Of a stretch of DNA of 62,364 nucleotides, positions 47,824 through 57,245 are shown one piece after another. The stretch covers positions 1 to 62,364 of the forward strand of contig QCUM01000010.1 of assembly GCA_003210735.1 (NCBI GenBank). Reading direction: 5' to 3'. This DNA is from Synechococcus sp. AG-679-D13. GTDB lineage: Bacteria; Cyanobacteriota; Cyanobacteriia; PCC-6307; Cyanobiaceae. How positions within the stretch are numbered: position 1 is the first letter of the stretch; every line of letters starts with the position of its first letter. The notes under the pieces are model-generated. The model had not been told where the DNA came from. It was given only the letters and a program-made list of their open reading frames with translations, and did no database searches. Made by a program: the position numbers and the translations under genes.

Positions 47824-49245
47824 TCAGCTTGTCAGGCTGCTGCTTGACGCCGACACGCTGGGAAGAGTGACCGCTTCCGGAACCTTGAGCACCACCATCG
47901 AGGCATCGTCCTCAAGCTGGTGATCCTTGCCGACAAAACGATCCAATCGCTCAAAAAGAGTGTTGAGAATGCCCTGGGATCCCTGACCGCTGCGACAGGC
48001 CAGGTCAAGCGTTCGAATCAATCTGGCTTCATCAAAACGATCCCCTGTCATCCCGGGTGCTTCGGTCACACCGTCGGTGTAATAGAGGAGAACATCACCA
48101 GGCTCAAGGCGCACCTCACCGAGGCCATACTCCGCTTCAGGCTGAAGACCGATCAGCAAACCGGCAGCATCGAGGCGCCCGATGCTGCGATGTTGAGCAC
48201 GCCACAGCAGCGGGGGATTATGCGCTGCATTGGCATAACGCAAACGCCTCGAGCGAGGATCGAAATCGGAATAGAAGAGGGTGACAAAACGGTGGGACTG
48301 GGCCAGATCCTCCTGAGCCAGCTGATTGAGGTCATGCAGGATTCGATCCGGCGGTAAACCGCTGAGGACTTCGGCCCGAAGCATTCCACGCAGCATGGTC
48401 ATCAGCAGACCCGCAGGAACGCCTTTTCCCATCACATCACCCATCACCAACGCCCAGCGACCGCGCTCCCGCCGCCGACCGATCAGTTCCGGACGGGTGG
48501 GAATGAAGTCGTAGTAATCCCCACCCACCTGGAAGGCCGGGCGGCACCGAGCCGCCAAATCAACACCCTCAATCACCGGGCAGCGATCGGGAAGAAGCTG
48601 AGCCTGTATCTCGGCACCGATACTCAGCTGTCGGTCCACCCGCTCATGGCGACGGGCCTCCTTCAGCATCTGATCATTCTCAATCGCCACACCGGCCAGA
48701 TCAGCCACCATCTGCACATGGCGGCGTTGAAAATCTGTGCAGATCAGGCAACCGGAAGGATCAAAAACGTAGAGACGTCCCCGCGGTCTACCCCGGGAGA
48801 CCACTGACGTGGCGAACAGTGCGGACCCCGGCGAAAGCCTCTGGACCAGTTGATCCATCGCCAACAATTGCTCTTCATCAGTTCCGAAACCGACGCTGAG
48901 CCCTGGCTCATAGGCCGCCAGACGTCGTAACAGGTCTTGGCAACTCGCCGCCGGAATGGCCTGCAGATGATCGCGCCAGAGGCTTCCATCCATCTGAAAT
49001 GGAACCAGCAAAGCCCCCTCAACACCCACCAAACGCGCTGCCACGAGCGGGACCAACTCCAAAAACCGCTGCAGATTGGTGAAGCTGCGCTGGGCAAACG
49101 CCAGGGAGACGAGCAAGTCCTGGTTGCGACGCTGCTCACGGCTCAGGCTGTCGAACAACTGCCGCAATCCCCCCATCGCTTGATGCGACGGAGCTGTGTT
49201 GCGAACCGGAGTTGAGGGATGGCGCCGGGGCGGCTTGCTGCTCAC
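47824..49245 (-). CDS. RsbU-type PP2C serine phosphatase with GAF-like sensor
   Basis: A 473-residue protein. Residues from about 60 to 200 fit a GAF sensory domain, followed by a coiled linker (ENDQMLKEARRHERVDRQLS) and a SpoIIE/PP2C phosphatase domain with GGDYYDFI, VMGDVMGKGVPAGLLM, YANAAHNPPLLW and YYTDGVTEA, all of which hold metal-binding Asp residues. Such phosphatases dephosphorylate anti-sigma antagonists in partner-switching stress circuits. No partner is encoded nearby. It lies between ftsY and argH on the same strand. Confidence 0.9.
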   Translation of the reverse strand: MSSKPPRRHPSTPVRNTAPSHQAMGGLRQLFDSLSREQRRNQDLLVSLAFAQRSFTNLQRFLELVPLVAARLVGVEGALLVPFQMDGSLWRDHLQAIPAASCQDLLRRLAAYEPGLSVGFGTDEEQLLAMDQLVQRLSPGSALFATSVVSRGRPRGRLYVFDPSGCLICTDFQRRHVQMVADLAGVAIENDQMLKEARRHERVDRQLSIGAEIQAQLLPDRCPVIEGVDLAARCRPAFQVGGDYYDFIPTRPELIGRRRERGRWALVMGDVMGKGVPAGLLMTMLRGMLRAEVLSGLPPDRILHDLNQLAQEDLAQSHRFVTLFYSDFDPRSRRLRYANAAHNPPLLWRAQHRSIGRLDAAGLLIGLQPEAEYGLGEVRLEPGDVLLYYTDGVTEAPGMTGDRFDEARLIRTLDLACRSGQGSQGILNTLFERLDRFVGKDHQLEDDASMVVLKVPEAVTLPSVSASSSSLTS

Positions 49246-49286
49246 GGCTCAGCCCACCGCCTCAGGATTTGAACCGTAGCAACGGT

Positions 49287-50738
49287 TCAGCGTCCGGCCA
49301 GCAACGCTTCAATGAATTCATAGCTGTTGAACGGTCGCAGGTCGCGGATTCCCTCACCGGCACCGATGAAACGAATCGGCAATTCCGCCTCGGACGCGAC
49401 CGCCAACGCAACACCACCCCGGGCCGTTCCATCCAGCTTGGTAATCACCACGCCGGTCAAACCTGCAGCCTTGGCGAAGGCCATCGCCTGGCGCAAGCCG
49501 TTCTGACCCTGGCTGGCATCCAGAACCAGCAAAGACTCCACCTTGGCTTCCGGTGCCAGGCGATCGATGATCTTGCGTACCTTCTCCAGTTCCTCCATCA
49601 GGTTGTGCTTGGTCTGCAACCGTCCGGCGGTATCCACCAGCAGCAGATCGGTGCCACGGGAGCGAGCCGCCCCGATGGCATCGAACACAACAGCAGCCGG
49701 GTCAGCATTGCTGCTGGGGTTGGAGACAACAGGCACGTCACTGCGGTCACCCCACACCTGAACCTGTTGAACGGCAGCCGCTCGAAAGGTGTCGGCTGCT
49801 GCAATCAGGGCTGAATAACCGCTACGGACAGCAAGATTGGCAAGCTTTCCGAGGGTGGTGGTCTTTCCGACACCATTCACCCCCACCATCAACCAGATAT
49901 TGAGTCGATCCCGTTCGGGAGCCAGGAGAGAAACACCACTGGCCTGAATCGGTACATCCAGCAGGCCACGCAACTGTTCCTTCAAGAAGCGGATGCCTTC
50001 GGTTGGTTCCACCACCTCTTCATTCAAGCGCTGACGCAGGGCATCCAGCACCTGATCCGTGGCCTGAACACCGGCGTCAGCCCGCAACAGAAGTGTTTCG
50101 AGGTCATCGAGAACCTCCGGGGTCAAGGGATCGTCACCGAGGTTGTCCAGCAATCCGGAAACGAAGCCCTGCCGGGTCTTCTCCATTCCGCGTCGCAACC
50201 GCCCCAACCAGTCGATCTCCTCCAGCGAAACCTGGTCGACCCGACGGCCCTGAGCTGCCAGAACTTCAGCAGACCAGAGGAAATCCTCGTCCAGAGCTCC
50301 AAGGCTGGGCTCCGTAGAGTCCTGCGGAGCTTGTGTTGGTGTCGGCTCCGGTTCAACCGTGATGGCACGTTCATCCTGGTCCTGCTGTCGCTGCTGTCGC
50401 TGCGCAGCGGCCTGCTCCAGAAGTGAAATGCCAGCGACCGGTGTTGGCTTCGGCGTAGGTGGGGGCTCCGGCGCTTGCTCTGCCGGAGAGACGATTGGTG
50501 CAGAAGTTGGTTCGGGGGTCGGCTCCGGTGTGGGTGCGGGTGCCGATTCCGGAGCCTTGGCCAACTGCTGCTGAGCCTTCAGACGGGCATAAGCCTCACG
50601 GGCCCAGGCCAGGGCTTCATCTTCTGGCGTTGAAGAAGGCTCTGGAGTGGTGCCAGGGGATGGCGTGGGTTCCGGAGAAGGCGTGGGTTGAGGTTGCGAT
50701 GAACCTTCAGCACCGCGGTTGAACCAGTCGTAAACCAT
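49287..50738 (-). CDS. ftsY: signal recognition particle receptor FtsY
   Basis: Membrane-associated GTPase that receives SRP-ribosome complexes for cotranslational insertion. A long Pro/Thr/Glu-rich N-terminal region (about 180 residues with PTPEPTPEP repeats) precedes the NG domain: GVNGVGKTTTLGKLA, DTFRAAAVQQ, DTAGRLQTKHNLM and TKLDGTARGG. Length 483 residues. It starts at the base where nusB stops. The Pro-rich region replaces the acidic A domain of other FtsY proteins. Confidence 0.96.
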   Translation of the reverse strand: MVYDWFNRGAEGSSQPQPTPSPEPTPSPGTTPEPSSTPEDEALAWAREAYARLKAQQQLAKAPESAPAPTPEPTPEPTSAPIVSPAEQAPEPPPTPKPTPVAGISLLEQAAAQRQQRQQDQDERAITVEPEPTPTQAPQDSTEPSLGALDEDFLWSAEVLAAQGRRVDQVSLEEIDWLGRLRRGMEKTRQGFVSGLLDNLGDDPLTPEVLDDLETLLLRADAGVQATDQVLDALRQRLNEEVVEPTEGIRFLKEQLRGLLDVPIQASGVSLLAPERDRLNIWLMVGVNGVGKTTTLGKLANLAVRSGYSALIAAADTFRAAAVQQVQVWGDRSDVPVVSNPSSNADPAAVVFDAIGAARSRGTDLLLVDTAGRLQTKHNLMEELEKVRKIIDRLAPEAKVESLLVLDASQGQNGLRQAMAFAKAAGLTGVVITKLDGTARGGVALAVASEAELPIRFIGAGEGIRDLRPFNSYEFIEALLAGR

Positions 50739-51373
50739 CAGTTCAAATCCTTGGTGGCGGCATCGTGAAAGCGCCGAAGGACACCATTGATCATGCGCCG
50801 ACCCTGTTCATCGCTGTAGCGGTTGGCCAATTCGACGGCTTCATTGAAGGCAACGGGTGCTGGCGCTTTTAAATCACGCAGATCCACTACCGCCAATCGA
50901 AGGATGTCGCGATCCAACCGCGGCAAACGGCTTAGACGCCATCCTTCCATCACACCATCGAGTTCAGCGTCGATGGCCTCACGTCGGTTGAGCACCAGCC
51001 CGACCCGCTCCATCGCTCCACGACGGATCTGTTCCTGGTCGCCCATCAAAAGCAAACGCGGCAGCTCCATGCAGGCACTCAATCCATTGAGTACTTGTTC
51101 AGCCGCAGCAATGGATGTGTTCAGGTGATCGCGAACCTTGGCAGCAGTCTCTGAGTCGCGCTGCTGCAGCTCGCTGTCCAAAAGACCCTGCTGAGCCTGA
51201 TCCAGATCAACCGCAATGGCATCCAGTGACTCGCGCCAGTGCTGCATCAAACTGGATAACGCCTGATCTAGAACGGTCTCCATCGCAGGATCTGTCTGAA
51301 CAGCAGACTTCTGATCGGAGACCTGGCCAAGAACGAGCAGCGCCAGTTCTCGAGCCAGGGAGCGGGAGGACAT
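50738..51373 (-). CDS. nusB: transcription antitermination factor NusB
   Basis: Binds boxA RNA with S10 in rRNA antitermination. The first helix SSRSLARELALLVLGQVSD and the end FNEAVELANRYSDEQGRRMI with GVLRRF are the NusB blocks. Length 211 residues, longer than E. coli NusB because of an insertion in the middle, a known trait of cyanobacterial forms. ftsY follows at once, and the DUF502 gene lies three bases upstream. Confidence 0.93.
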   Translation of the reverse strand: MSSRSLARELALLVLGQVSDQKSAVQTDPAMETVLDQALSSLMQHWRESLDAIAVDLDQAQQGLLDSELQQRDSETAAKVRDHLNTSIAAAEQVLNGLSACMELPRLLLMGDQEQIRRGAMERVGLVLNRREAIDAELDGVMEGWRLSRLPRLDRDILRLAVVDLRDLKAPAPVAFNEAVELANRYSDEQGRRMINGVLRRFHDAATKDLN

Positions 51374-51376
51374 GAC

Positions 51377-52111
51377 TCAACTGGAAGGAGAAGTGGACGC
51401 CCGTAACTGGGCAATCAAACTGGAGAAACTGCGATTCACCGGAGCTTCACGATCGTCAGGATTGACGATGCCGGCGGAAATGATCGTGCGGAAAGCTTCT
51501 TCTACGGAAATATTGAGCTCCCTTACCGACATTTCTGGAACAATTGTGTACCAACCGGTGGTGGGATTCGGAGCGGTGGGAATGAAAACACTCAGGAGAG
51601 GTTGATCGAGATCAGACCGCAAAGAGGGACCCACCTCTCCCGTCACGAAGCCGACACTGAACAGCCCTTCACGGGGATATTCGACCAGAACAACCCTTCG
51701 GAAGCGCGTTGAGTTATCCCGCAACACGGTTTCCAGCAACTGCTTGAGGGTCTTGTAAACCGAGCCGGCCAGAGGAATACGACTCAGGGTTCCCTCTCCG
51801 AACTCAAGCAACCATCGGCCAACAATGTTGCGGGCCATCAGTCCGATCAGCAGGATCCCAAGAAGAGGAACCGTCAGACCGAGCGTCAGGTTGATCAGGT
51901 CCTGAAGCAGCGGATTGAGGGTGATGAATGGATTGAACTGCTTTGGGATCGAGGTCAGAAACGCAAGAACAAAGCGGCTGACAATGGTGGAAAGCCAGAT
52001 AGTGGTTGCCAGTGGAATCACCACCAGCAGCCCTGCGATCAAATCATTCTTGAGATCCTGCCGAAGTCGTGCTGACAAGGGCAGATCTGGCCTGGGAGTG
52101 GACTGGACCAA
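51377..52111 (-). CDS. DUF502 family membrane protein
   Basis: A 244-residue protein with two N-terminal hydrophobic segments (LIAGLLVVIPLATTIWLSTI and LTLGLTVPLLGILLIGLMA) and a soluble domain containing LVEYPREGLFSVGFVTGE and VFIPTAPNPTTGWYTIVP, the conserved core of the DUF502 family. No biochemical role is established. It starts the leftward DUF502-nusB-ftsY run, whose genes are three bases or less apart, so it is probably co-transcribed. Confidence 0.88.
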   Translation of the reverse strand: MVQSTPRPDLPLSARLRQDLKNDLIAGLLVVIPLATTIWLSTIVSRFVLAFLTSIPKQFNPFITLNPLLQDLINLTLGLTVPLLGILLIGLMARNIVGRWLLEFGEGTLSRIPLAGSVYKTLKQLLETVLRDNSTRFRRVVLVEYPREGLFSVGFVTGEVGPSLRSDLDQPLLSVFIPTAPNPTTGWYTIVPEMSVRELNISVEEAFRTIISAGIVNPDDREAPVNRSFSSLIAQLRASTSPSS

Positions 52112-52160
52112 GAAGCCTCTGCGTCCGGATTTCGGAAAGTCAGACCAACCTAACCAGCAG

Positions 52161-52805
52161 TCAGAGCACTGCTGTCAAAGCAAGCAGAGCAAAGGCAACA
52201 GCAAGCACCACGGCACTGGCTGTTCCACCGATCAAACGCTGACGCGATTCACGGGTTCTCTGGGCCTCAAATCGCTGCAGCTGAGACTCCATCTGAACGA
52301 TCTGCTCGTCAACCATCACTTCGGCTGCACGACGCTTGTCATTTGCAGTGGCATCAGCAGCCAGTTGACCGGCCTGGGCGAGTTGTTCTCCAAGCGCCGC
52401 AACCTGCTGCTCATCCTCACGGAACTGACGAGCCTCTTTGAGGGCTTGACGACCCTGATCCAGGTTCTGAAGCTGACTCGCGTCACCGGCCTCGCTGGAC
52501 AGAGACATCGGGATGGCAGCGATCATGCCGGCAGCCAAAAGAGCCGAACAGCCGCAGACGACCCACCGCAAAGGAGTGTGGCGTTGCTGAGGATGCTCGA
52601 GGCGAGAGGCAATCAACGTGACCAGGAGACCGAGAAAACCCAAAGGAGCCAGCGCCACCAGCGGACCGGTCAGTTGCGGTGGCCGGCTGGTGTCAGCCCA
52701 ATCGATGGCCACCACAACAGCAGCCATCTGAAGCACCAGGACCACAATTAAAGTGAGACCAAGCCAACGCAACAACGGGGCAAAGCGGAACTCGGATTCA
52801 CCCAT
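52161..52805 (-). CDS. HpsJ-like membrane protein
   Basis: A 214-residue protein with three or four hydrophobic segments, two near the start (LRWLGLTLIVVLVLQMAAVV; VALAPLGFLGLLVTLIA), one near 95-110 and one at the end, and a charged coiled-coil-like middle with many Gln/Glu. The arrangement recalls the cyanobacterial HpsJ family, loosely linked to hormogonium polysaccharide; the match is from memory and weak. The ATG at 52805 starts the polar leader before the first helix. It lies between the DUF502 gene and divergent queG. Confidence 0.6.
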   Translation of the reverse strand: MGESEFRFAPLLRWLGLTLIVVLVLQMAAVVVAIDWADTSRPPQLTGPLVALAPLGFLGLLVTLIASRLEHPQQRHTPLRWVVCGCSALLAAGMIAAIPMSLSSEAGDASQLQNLDQGRQALKEARQFREDEQQVAALGEQLAQAGQLAADATANDKRRAAEVMVDEQIVQMESQLQRFEAQRTRESRQRLIGGTASAVVLAVAFALLALTAVL

Positions 52806-52855
52806 CGGCGATCGGGACACTTGAAGATGCCAGTGATGAGCGGAGTTTAAGGGCG

Positions 52856-53821
52856 ATGCCTGGGCTGCCAACCCCTTCTCCTCACCCGCTCAGCGAAGCG
52901 CTGCGGGAACGTGCCCGAGCTGAAGGATTCGAACCGGTTGGCATCGCTCGAATTCCCGGAAGCGAGCGGATGCAACTGCGCACAGCGGCTCTGCAACGTT
53001 GGCTGGAAGCCGGCCACCAAGCGGACATGGCCTGGATGGCAGCTCCTCGTCGGCTGGATCCAAGAGGGTTGCTCGACAATGCCAGCAGCCTGCTGGCGGT
53101 GGGTCTCAACTATTACGTCAACCAAAACCCGACCCCCGGTAGCCTGAAGGTCGCCCGTTATGGGTGGGGGCGTGACTACCACCGAGTGGTGGATCAACGG
53201 CTTCGCCGCGTCGGACGCTGGCTTTCGGAACAACGGCCGGATTGTCAGTGGAGAGTCTGTGTGGATGCGACACCTCTGCTTGACAAAGCCTGGGCAGAAG
53301 AAGCAGGGCTGGGCTGGATCGGCAAACACAGCAATCTGATCCACGGCCAGCGCGGCTCATGGATGGTGATCGGGCATCTGCTCACAACTGAACAGCTGGA
53401 GCCGGACGAGCCAGCACGCAGCCTTTGCGGCCGCTGCACCGCCTGCATCGAGGCCTGCCCGACAGAGGCCATCAGAGAACCTTTCGTGGTGGATGCTCGG
53501 CGCTGCCTGGCTTACCACACGATCGAAAACCGCGATGCTGAATTGCCAGAGGGGATCACCAAATCCCTGGGTCCCTGGGTGGCAGGCTGCGACATCTGCC
53601 AGGACATCTGCCCCTGGAATCACGGTGCACTGATCAGCAGCACCGACCCGGAGATGCAACCCCGACCCTGGTTGATGGATCTGCAGAAGGACGATATTCA
53701 GGAGTGGGACGACTCCATCTGGGACGCAAACTTGCGCGGTTCAGCCCTTCGACGAATTAAACCCTGGATGTGGCGCCGCAACGCCCGGGCAGCACAACCG
53801 GAAGCCAGCCCTAGCCTCTGA
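52856..53821 (+). CDS. queG: epoxyqueuosine reductase
   Basis: Performs the last step of queuosine synthesis in tRNA with cobalamin and two [4Fe-4S] clusters. GFEPVGIARI starts the domain; GRCTACIEACPTEAI and CDICQDICPWN hold the cluster Cys. Length 321 residues. The ATG at 52856 is used. A nearby B12-type biosynthesis gene (cbiD) fits its cofactor need but is 32 kb away. Confidence 0.94.
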   Translation: MPGLPTPSPHPLSEALRERARAEGFEPVGIARIPGSERMQLRTAALQRWLEAGHQADMAWMAAPRRLDPRGLLDNASSLLAVGLNYYVNQNPTPGSLKVARYGWGRDYHRVVDQRLRRVGRWLSEQRPDCQWRVCVDATPLLDKAWAEEAGLGWIGKHSNLIHGQRGSWMVIGHLLTTEQLEPDEPARSLCGRCTACIEACPTEAIREPFVVDARRCLAYHTIENRDAELPEGITKSLGPWVAGCDICQDICPWNHGALISSTDPEMQPRPWLMDLQKDDIQEWDDSIWDANLRGSALRRIKPWMWRRNARAAQPEASPSL

Positions 53822-53837
53822 CCAATGAAAAGCCGCC

Positions 53838-54737
53838 ATGAAGTCCAAGCCTGAGAACCGCCATCGGTGGTTCCGCAATCGACTCATCGCTGCCCTATTC
53901 AGTCTGGGGGCCATCTCTTCCGTGCTGCCGGTCCAAGCGGTTGTGCCCAGCGTTTACGTGCCAACAGCCGAAGAGCTGAAAGGTTCCTCCATCGGAATCG
54001 GACACACGGCAGCCCAACTGCTGCAGATGGGTCAAGCCAAGGAAGCAGCCCAACTGGCATCCCTGGCTGTTCGACTGGATCCACAAAATGAAAAGTTGTG
54101 GTCTGTTTTGGCGGAAGCTCAGCTGCGCAGTGACCAGCTGGAGGCTGCCAGTACCTCACTGGCCCGTGCCAAAGCCCTGAACCCCACCAAAGCCGGCCTC
54201 TGGTTCGCTGAAGCGGCAATCGCGCTGCGGGCGGAACGACCCAACAGTGCCATTCCTCTGATTGAACGCGGCCTGGATCTCGAACCTAAAAATCCCTCGG
54301 CCTATTTCGATCTGGGCAATGCCCGGATCATGCAGGGCAACCTTTCAGCAGCTTTGACTTCTTTCGAGCGGGCCACATCTCTTAAACCGGACTTCTGGGA
54401 AGCTTTGAACAACCAAGCGCTGGTTCTGTTCGAGCTTGGCGAAACAAAAGAAGCGATCCGCCGCTGGCGGCGCGTTCTCAGCCTTGAACAAAATGCCGAA
54501 CCCATGCTCGCGTTAGCCGCGGCGCTGCATCAGAACAAAACCCGTCGAGATGAAGCGTTCAACCTGGCCAATCAAGCCCTCGCAAAAGAACCCAACTACG
54601 TTCTTGAGGGCCACCAGACCGAACAGCTCTGGGGGATCAAAATCCGCAATGCTGCCGCATTGCTTCTGGAAGAACCGGAACTCAAAGCCGGGGTGGAACG
54701 GGCCAAAGCCAACGCCACTTGGATGAAACGTCGATGA
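53838..54737 (+). CDS. exported TPR protein
   Basis: A 299-residue protein with a signal peptide (LIAALFSLGAISSVLPVQAV) and at least five tetratricopeptide repeats, for example QLLQMGQAKEAAQLASLAVR, LRSDQLEAASTSLARAKALN, AYFDLGNARIMQGNLSAALT and EALNNQALVLFELGETKEAI. TPR arrays are scaffolds; the partner is unknown. It lies 16 bases after queG and 45 bases before the gyrA paralog on the same strand. The ATG at 53838 begins the basic part of the signal. Confidence 0.88.
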   Translation: MKSKPENRHRWFRNRLIAALFSLGAISSVLPVQAVVPSVYVPTAEELKGSSIGIGHTAAQLLQMGQAKEAAQLASLAVRLDPQNEKLWSVLAEAQLRSDQLEAASTSLARAKALNPTKAGLWFAEAAIALRAERPNSAIPLIERGLDLEPKNPSAYFDLGNARIMQGNLSAALTSFERATSLKPDFWEALNNQALVLFELGETKEAIRRWRRVLSLEQNAEPMLALAAALHQNKTRRDEAFNLANQALAKEPNYVLEGHQTEQLWGIKIRNAAALLLEEPELKAGVERAKANATWMKRR

Positions 54738-54782
54738 ACACATTTAATGTGAGCCTCGCTCGAATCGAAATCAGCGAAGAGC

Positions 54783-57245
54783 ATGGCTGAGGAGCGCGTT
54801 GAACCGATCGCCCTGCATCAGGAGATGCAGCGCTCCTATCTCGAATACGCGATGAGCGTGATCGTGGGTCGGGCTTTGCCCGATGCACGTGACGGTCTCA
54901 AGCCCGTTCAGCGAAGAATCCTGTTCGCCATGCAGGAGCTTGGGCTCACCCCCGATCGCCCCTATCGGAAATGTGCCCGTGTGGTCGGCGATGTTCTGGG
55001 CAAATATCACCCCCATGGAGACCAGGCTGTCTACGACGCCTTGGTGCGCCTGGTGCAGACCTTTGCCAGCCGCCACCCACTACTCGATGGACACGGCAAC
55101 TTTGGTTCCGTCGATGATGATCCGCCAGCCGCCATGCGGTACACGGAGACACGGCTTGCTCCGATCGCTCACCAGGCCCTTCTGGATGAGATCGGCGATG
55201 ACACCGTCGACTTCGCACCGAACTTCGATGGGTCCCAACAGGAACCGACGGTGCTGCCAGCGCAGTTGCCGTTCCTGTTGCTCAATGGTTGCTCCGGCAT
55301 TGCCGTGGGGATGGCCACGAGCATTCCTCCCCACAATTTGGGGGAAGTGGTGGATGGCCTGATAGCCCTGATCCGTAAGCCAGAGCTCAGCGATGAAAAA
55401 CTGCTGCAACTGATTCCTGGCCCAGACTTTCCGACGGGCGGTGAAGTGCTGCTGAGCAGCGGACTCAGGGAGACCTATCTCAATGGTCGAGGAAGCATCC
55501 CCATGCGGGGCGTGGCCCACACCGAGGAGATCCAACTCGGAAAAGGACGCCATAAGCGGAATGCGGTTGTTGTCACCGAACTGCCCTATCAACTCAGCAA
55601 GGCCGGCTGGATCGAAAAGCTGGCCGAATCCGTCAATGACGGGAAAATCGGTGGCATTGCCGACATCCGCGATGAGAGTGATCGCGAGGGCATGCGGGTC
55701 GTGGTGGAACTGCGCCGCGATAGCGATCCGGACAAAGTTCTGAAAGAACTGCAGCGCCGCACCGCACTGCAAAGCAATTTTGGCGCCATCCTCCTGGCGC
55801 TGGTGGATGGTCAGCCCCGGCAGCTATCCCTGCGCCAGCTGCTGCAGACCTTCCTCGATTACCGGGAACTGACGTTGATCCGGCGCACAAGTTATGCGCT
55901 GCGCAAAACCGAAAACCGACTTGAGGTTGTGGAGGGCCTGATCAGCGCCCTGAACAACCTGCAGCAGGTGATCGCCATAATCCAGGAGGCAAACGACGCC
56001 GCCTCTGCCAGGGCCAGCCTGATGGTGCGCCTCGAACTGAGCGAACGACAAGCGGATTCAGTGTTGGCGATGCCGCTGCGGCGACTGACAGGCCTGGAAC
56101 AGGAAAGCCTCCGCCAGGAGCTCGAAGAACTCCGAACAGAACGGGAACGATTACGCCTCTTGCTGGAAAACCGCGATCAGCTGCTTGATGCCATGGTCGA
56201 GGAGCTGAAGGGATTGAAAAAACGCTTTGGCACCCCCCGGCGCACCCGCCTCGTGGAAGGGGGAGACGCCTTAATTGCTGAACGGGCAGCCAGCCAGCGC
56301 CCGAACACTGAGCTGCTGCGCCAACAAGCACTATCGGCACTGCCAGGGGACGGACGCGTTCTGATTCAGGCCGATGGGCAGGTGAAAATCGTGACACCGC
56401 AGGTCCTGGGACGACTGCACCTCAACGATTCCTGCCCTGTCGGGGATGGACTATCACCGGCACGCGTCATCCTTCCCATCGAACCACCACCCCGGTTGTT
56501 GGTCGTCAGTGCAGGCGGCAGGGTCGCGCTGGTGCGTTGGGAATTTGCTGGTCAGCAGCCCGGATTACTCAACCGCTTCCTACCGACTGGCCTCGACGGT
56601 GACCCAGTGGTATCGCTGCTGTCACTACCGAATCAGGGCAACGAAGATCTCAGCCTTGGACTTCTGAGCAGTGATGGCCGGTTTAAACGCTTGCCTCTCG
56701 CTGAAGTGCTGGAGCTGTCTGGTCGGGCCACGAGTGTTCTCAAACTCAAAGATGACGTTGTTTTGAAAAGTGCCGTGATTTGCAGGGAGCACCACGAGCT
56801 GCTGTTGATCAGTGATATCGGTCGAATTCTTCGGTTGCCCGTCAACGAAGCCACACTGCCGCTGATGGGAAAGTTGGCACAGGGCCCGATGACCATGCGT
56901 CGACTGCCAGGAGAAGAACTCATCGGTGCAATAACCCCCGAACAACCGCAACTCCTCCTGATGAGCAGCGCAGGTGCTGTTGTCCGCATCAACACCTCAG
57001 AACTCCGCTACAGCCAACGGGGCGATCTGGGCACAATCGCCGTAAGCCTCAGCAACGAAACAGACCGGCTGGTGGGCTTCAGCAGCTTGGACGACATCAC
57101 CGGAATCGTGACAAGCAACGGGCGTCATGGTCGGCTTGATCCAAACAGCCTGGAAACGGTGGAACCCGGTGCCGAATTCAGCGATCAGCTCTCACTTCAA
57201 AAAAACGAAACAATCCTGGAACTGATCAGCACAATCCATCTCTGA
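54783..57245 (+). CDS. type IIA topoisomerase subunit A, GyrA/ParC paralog
   Basis: Breakage-reunion subunit of a gyrase or topoisomerase IV. The catalytic Tyr120 is in [23 protein letters not shown] is the DNA-gate helix, with Gln81 where E. coli GyrA has Ser83 and Asp85 for Asp87. The C-terminal beta-pinwheel is present, but the GyrA box is degenerate (QRGDLGT for QRRGGKG), so DNA wrapping may be reduced and a ParC-like role is likely. Length 820 residues. The stop codon abuts the convergent purF stop. Confidence 0.9.
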   Translation: MAEERVEPIALHQEMQRSYLEYAMSVIVGRALPDARDGLKPVQRRILFAMQELGLTPDRPYRKCARVVGDVLGKYHPHGDQAVYDALVRLVQTFASRHPLLDGHGNFGSVDDDPPAAMRYTETRLAPIAHQALLDEIGDDTVDFAPNFDGSQQEPTVLPAQLPFLLLNGCSGIAVGMATSIPPHNLGEVVDGLIALIRKPELSDEKLLQLIPGPDFPTGGEVLLSSGLRETYLNGRGSIPMRGVAHTEEIQLGKGRHKRNAVVVTELPYQLSKAGWIEKLAESVNDGKIGGIADIRDESDREGMRVVVELRRDSDPDKVLKELQRRTALQSNFGAILLALVDGQPRQLSLRQLLQTFLDYRELTLIRRTSYALRKTENRLEVVEGLISALNNLQQVIAIIQEANDAASARASLMVRLELSERQADSVLAMPLRRLTGLEQESLRQELEELRTERERLRLLLENRDQLLDAMVEELKGLKKRFGTPRRTRLVEGGDALIAERAASQRPNTELLRQQALSALPGDGRVLIQADGQVKIVTPQVLGRLHLNDSCPVGDGLSPARVILPIEPPPRLLVVSAGGRVALVRWEFAGQQPGLLNRFLPTGLDGDPVVSLLSLPNQGNEDLSLGLLSSDGRFKRLPLAEVLELSGRATSVLKLKDDVVLKSAVICREHHELLLISDIGRILRLPVNEATLPLMGKLAQGPMTMRRLPGEELIGAITPEQPQLLLMSSAGAVVRINTSELRYSQRGDLGTIAVSLSNETDRLVGFSSLDDITGIVTSNGRHGRLDPNSLETVEPGAEFSDQLSLQKNETILELISTIHL

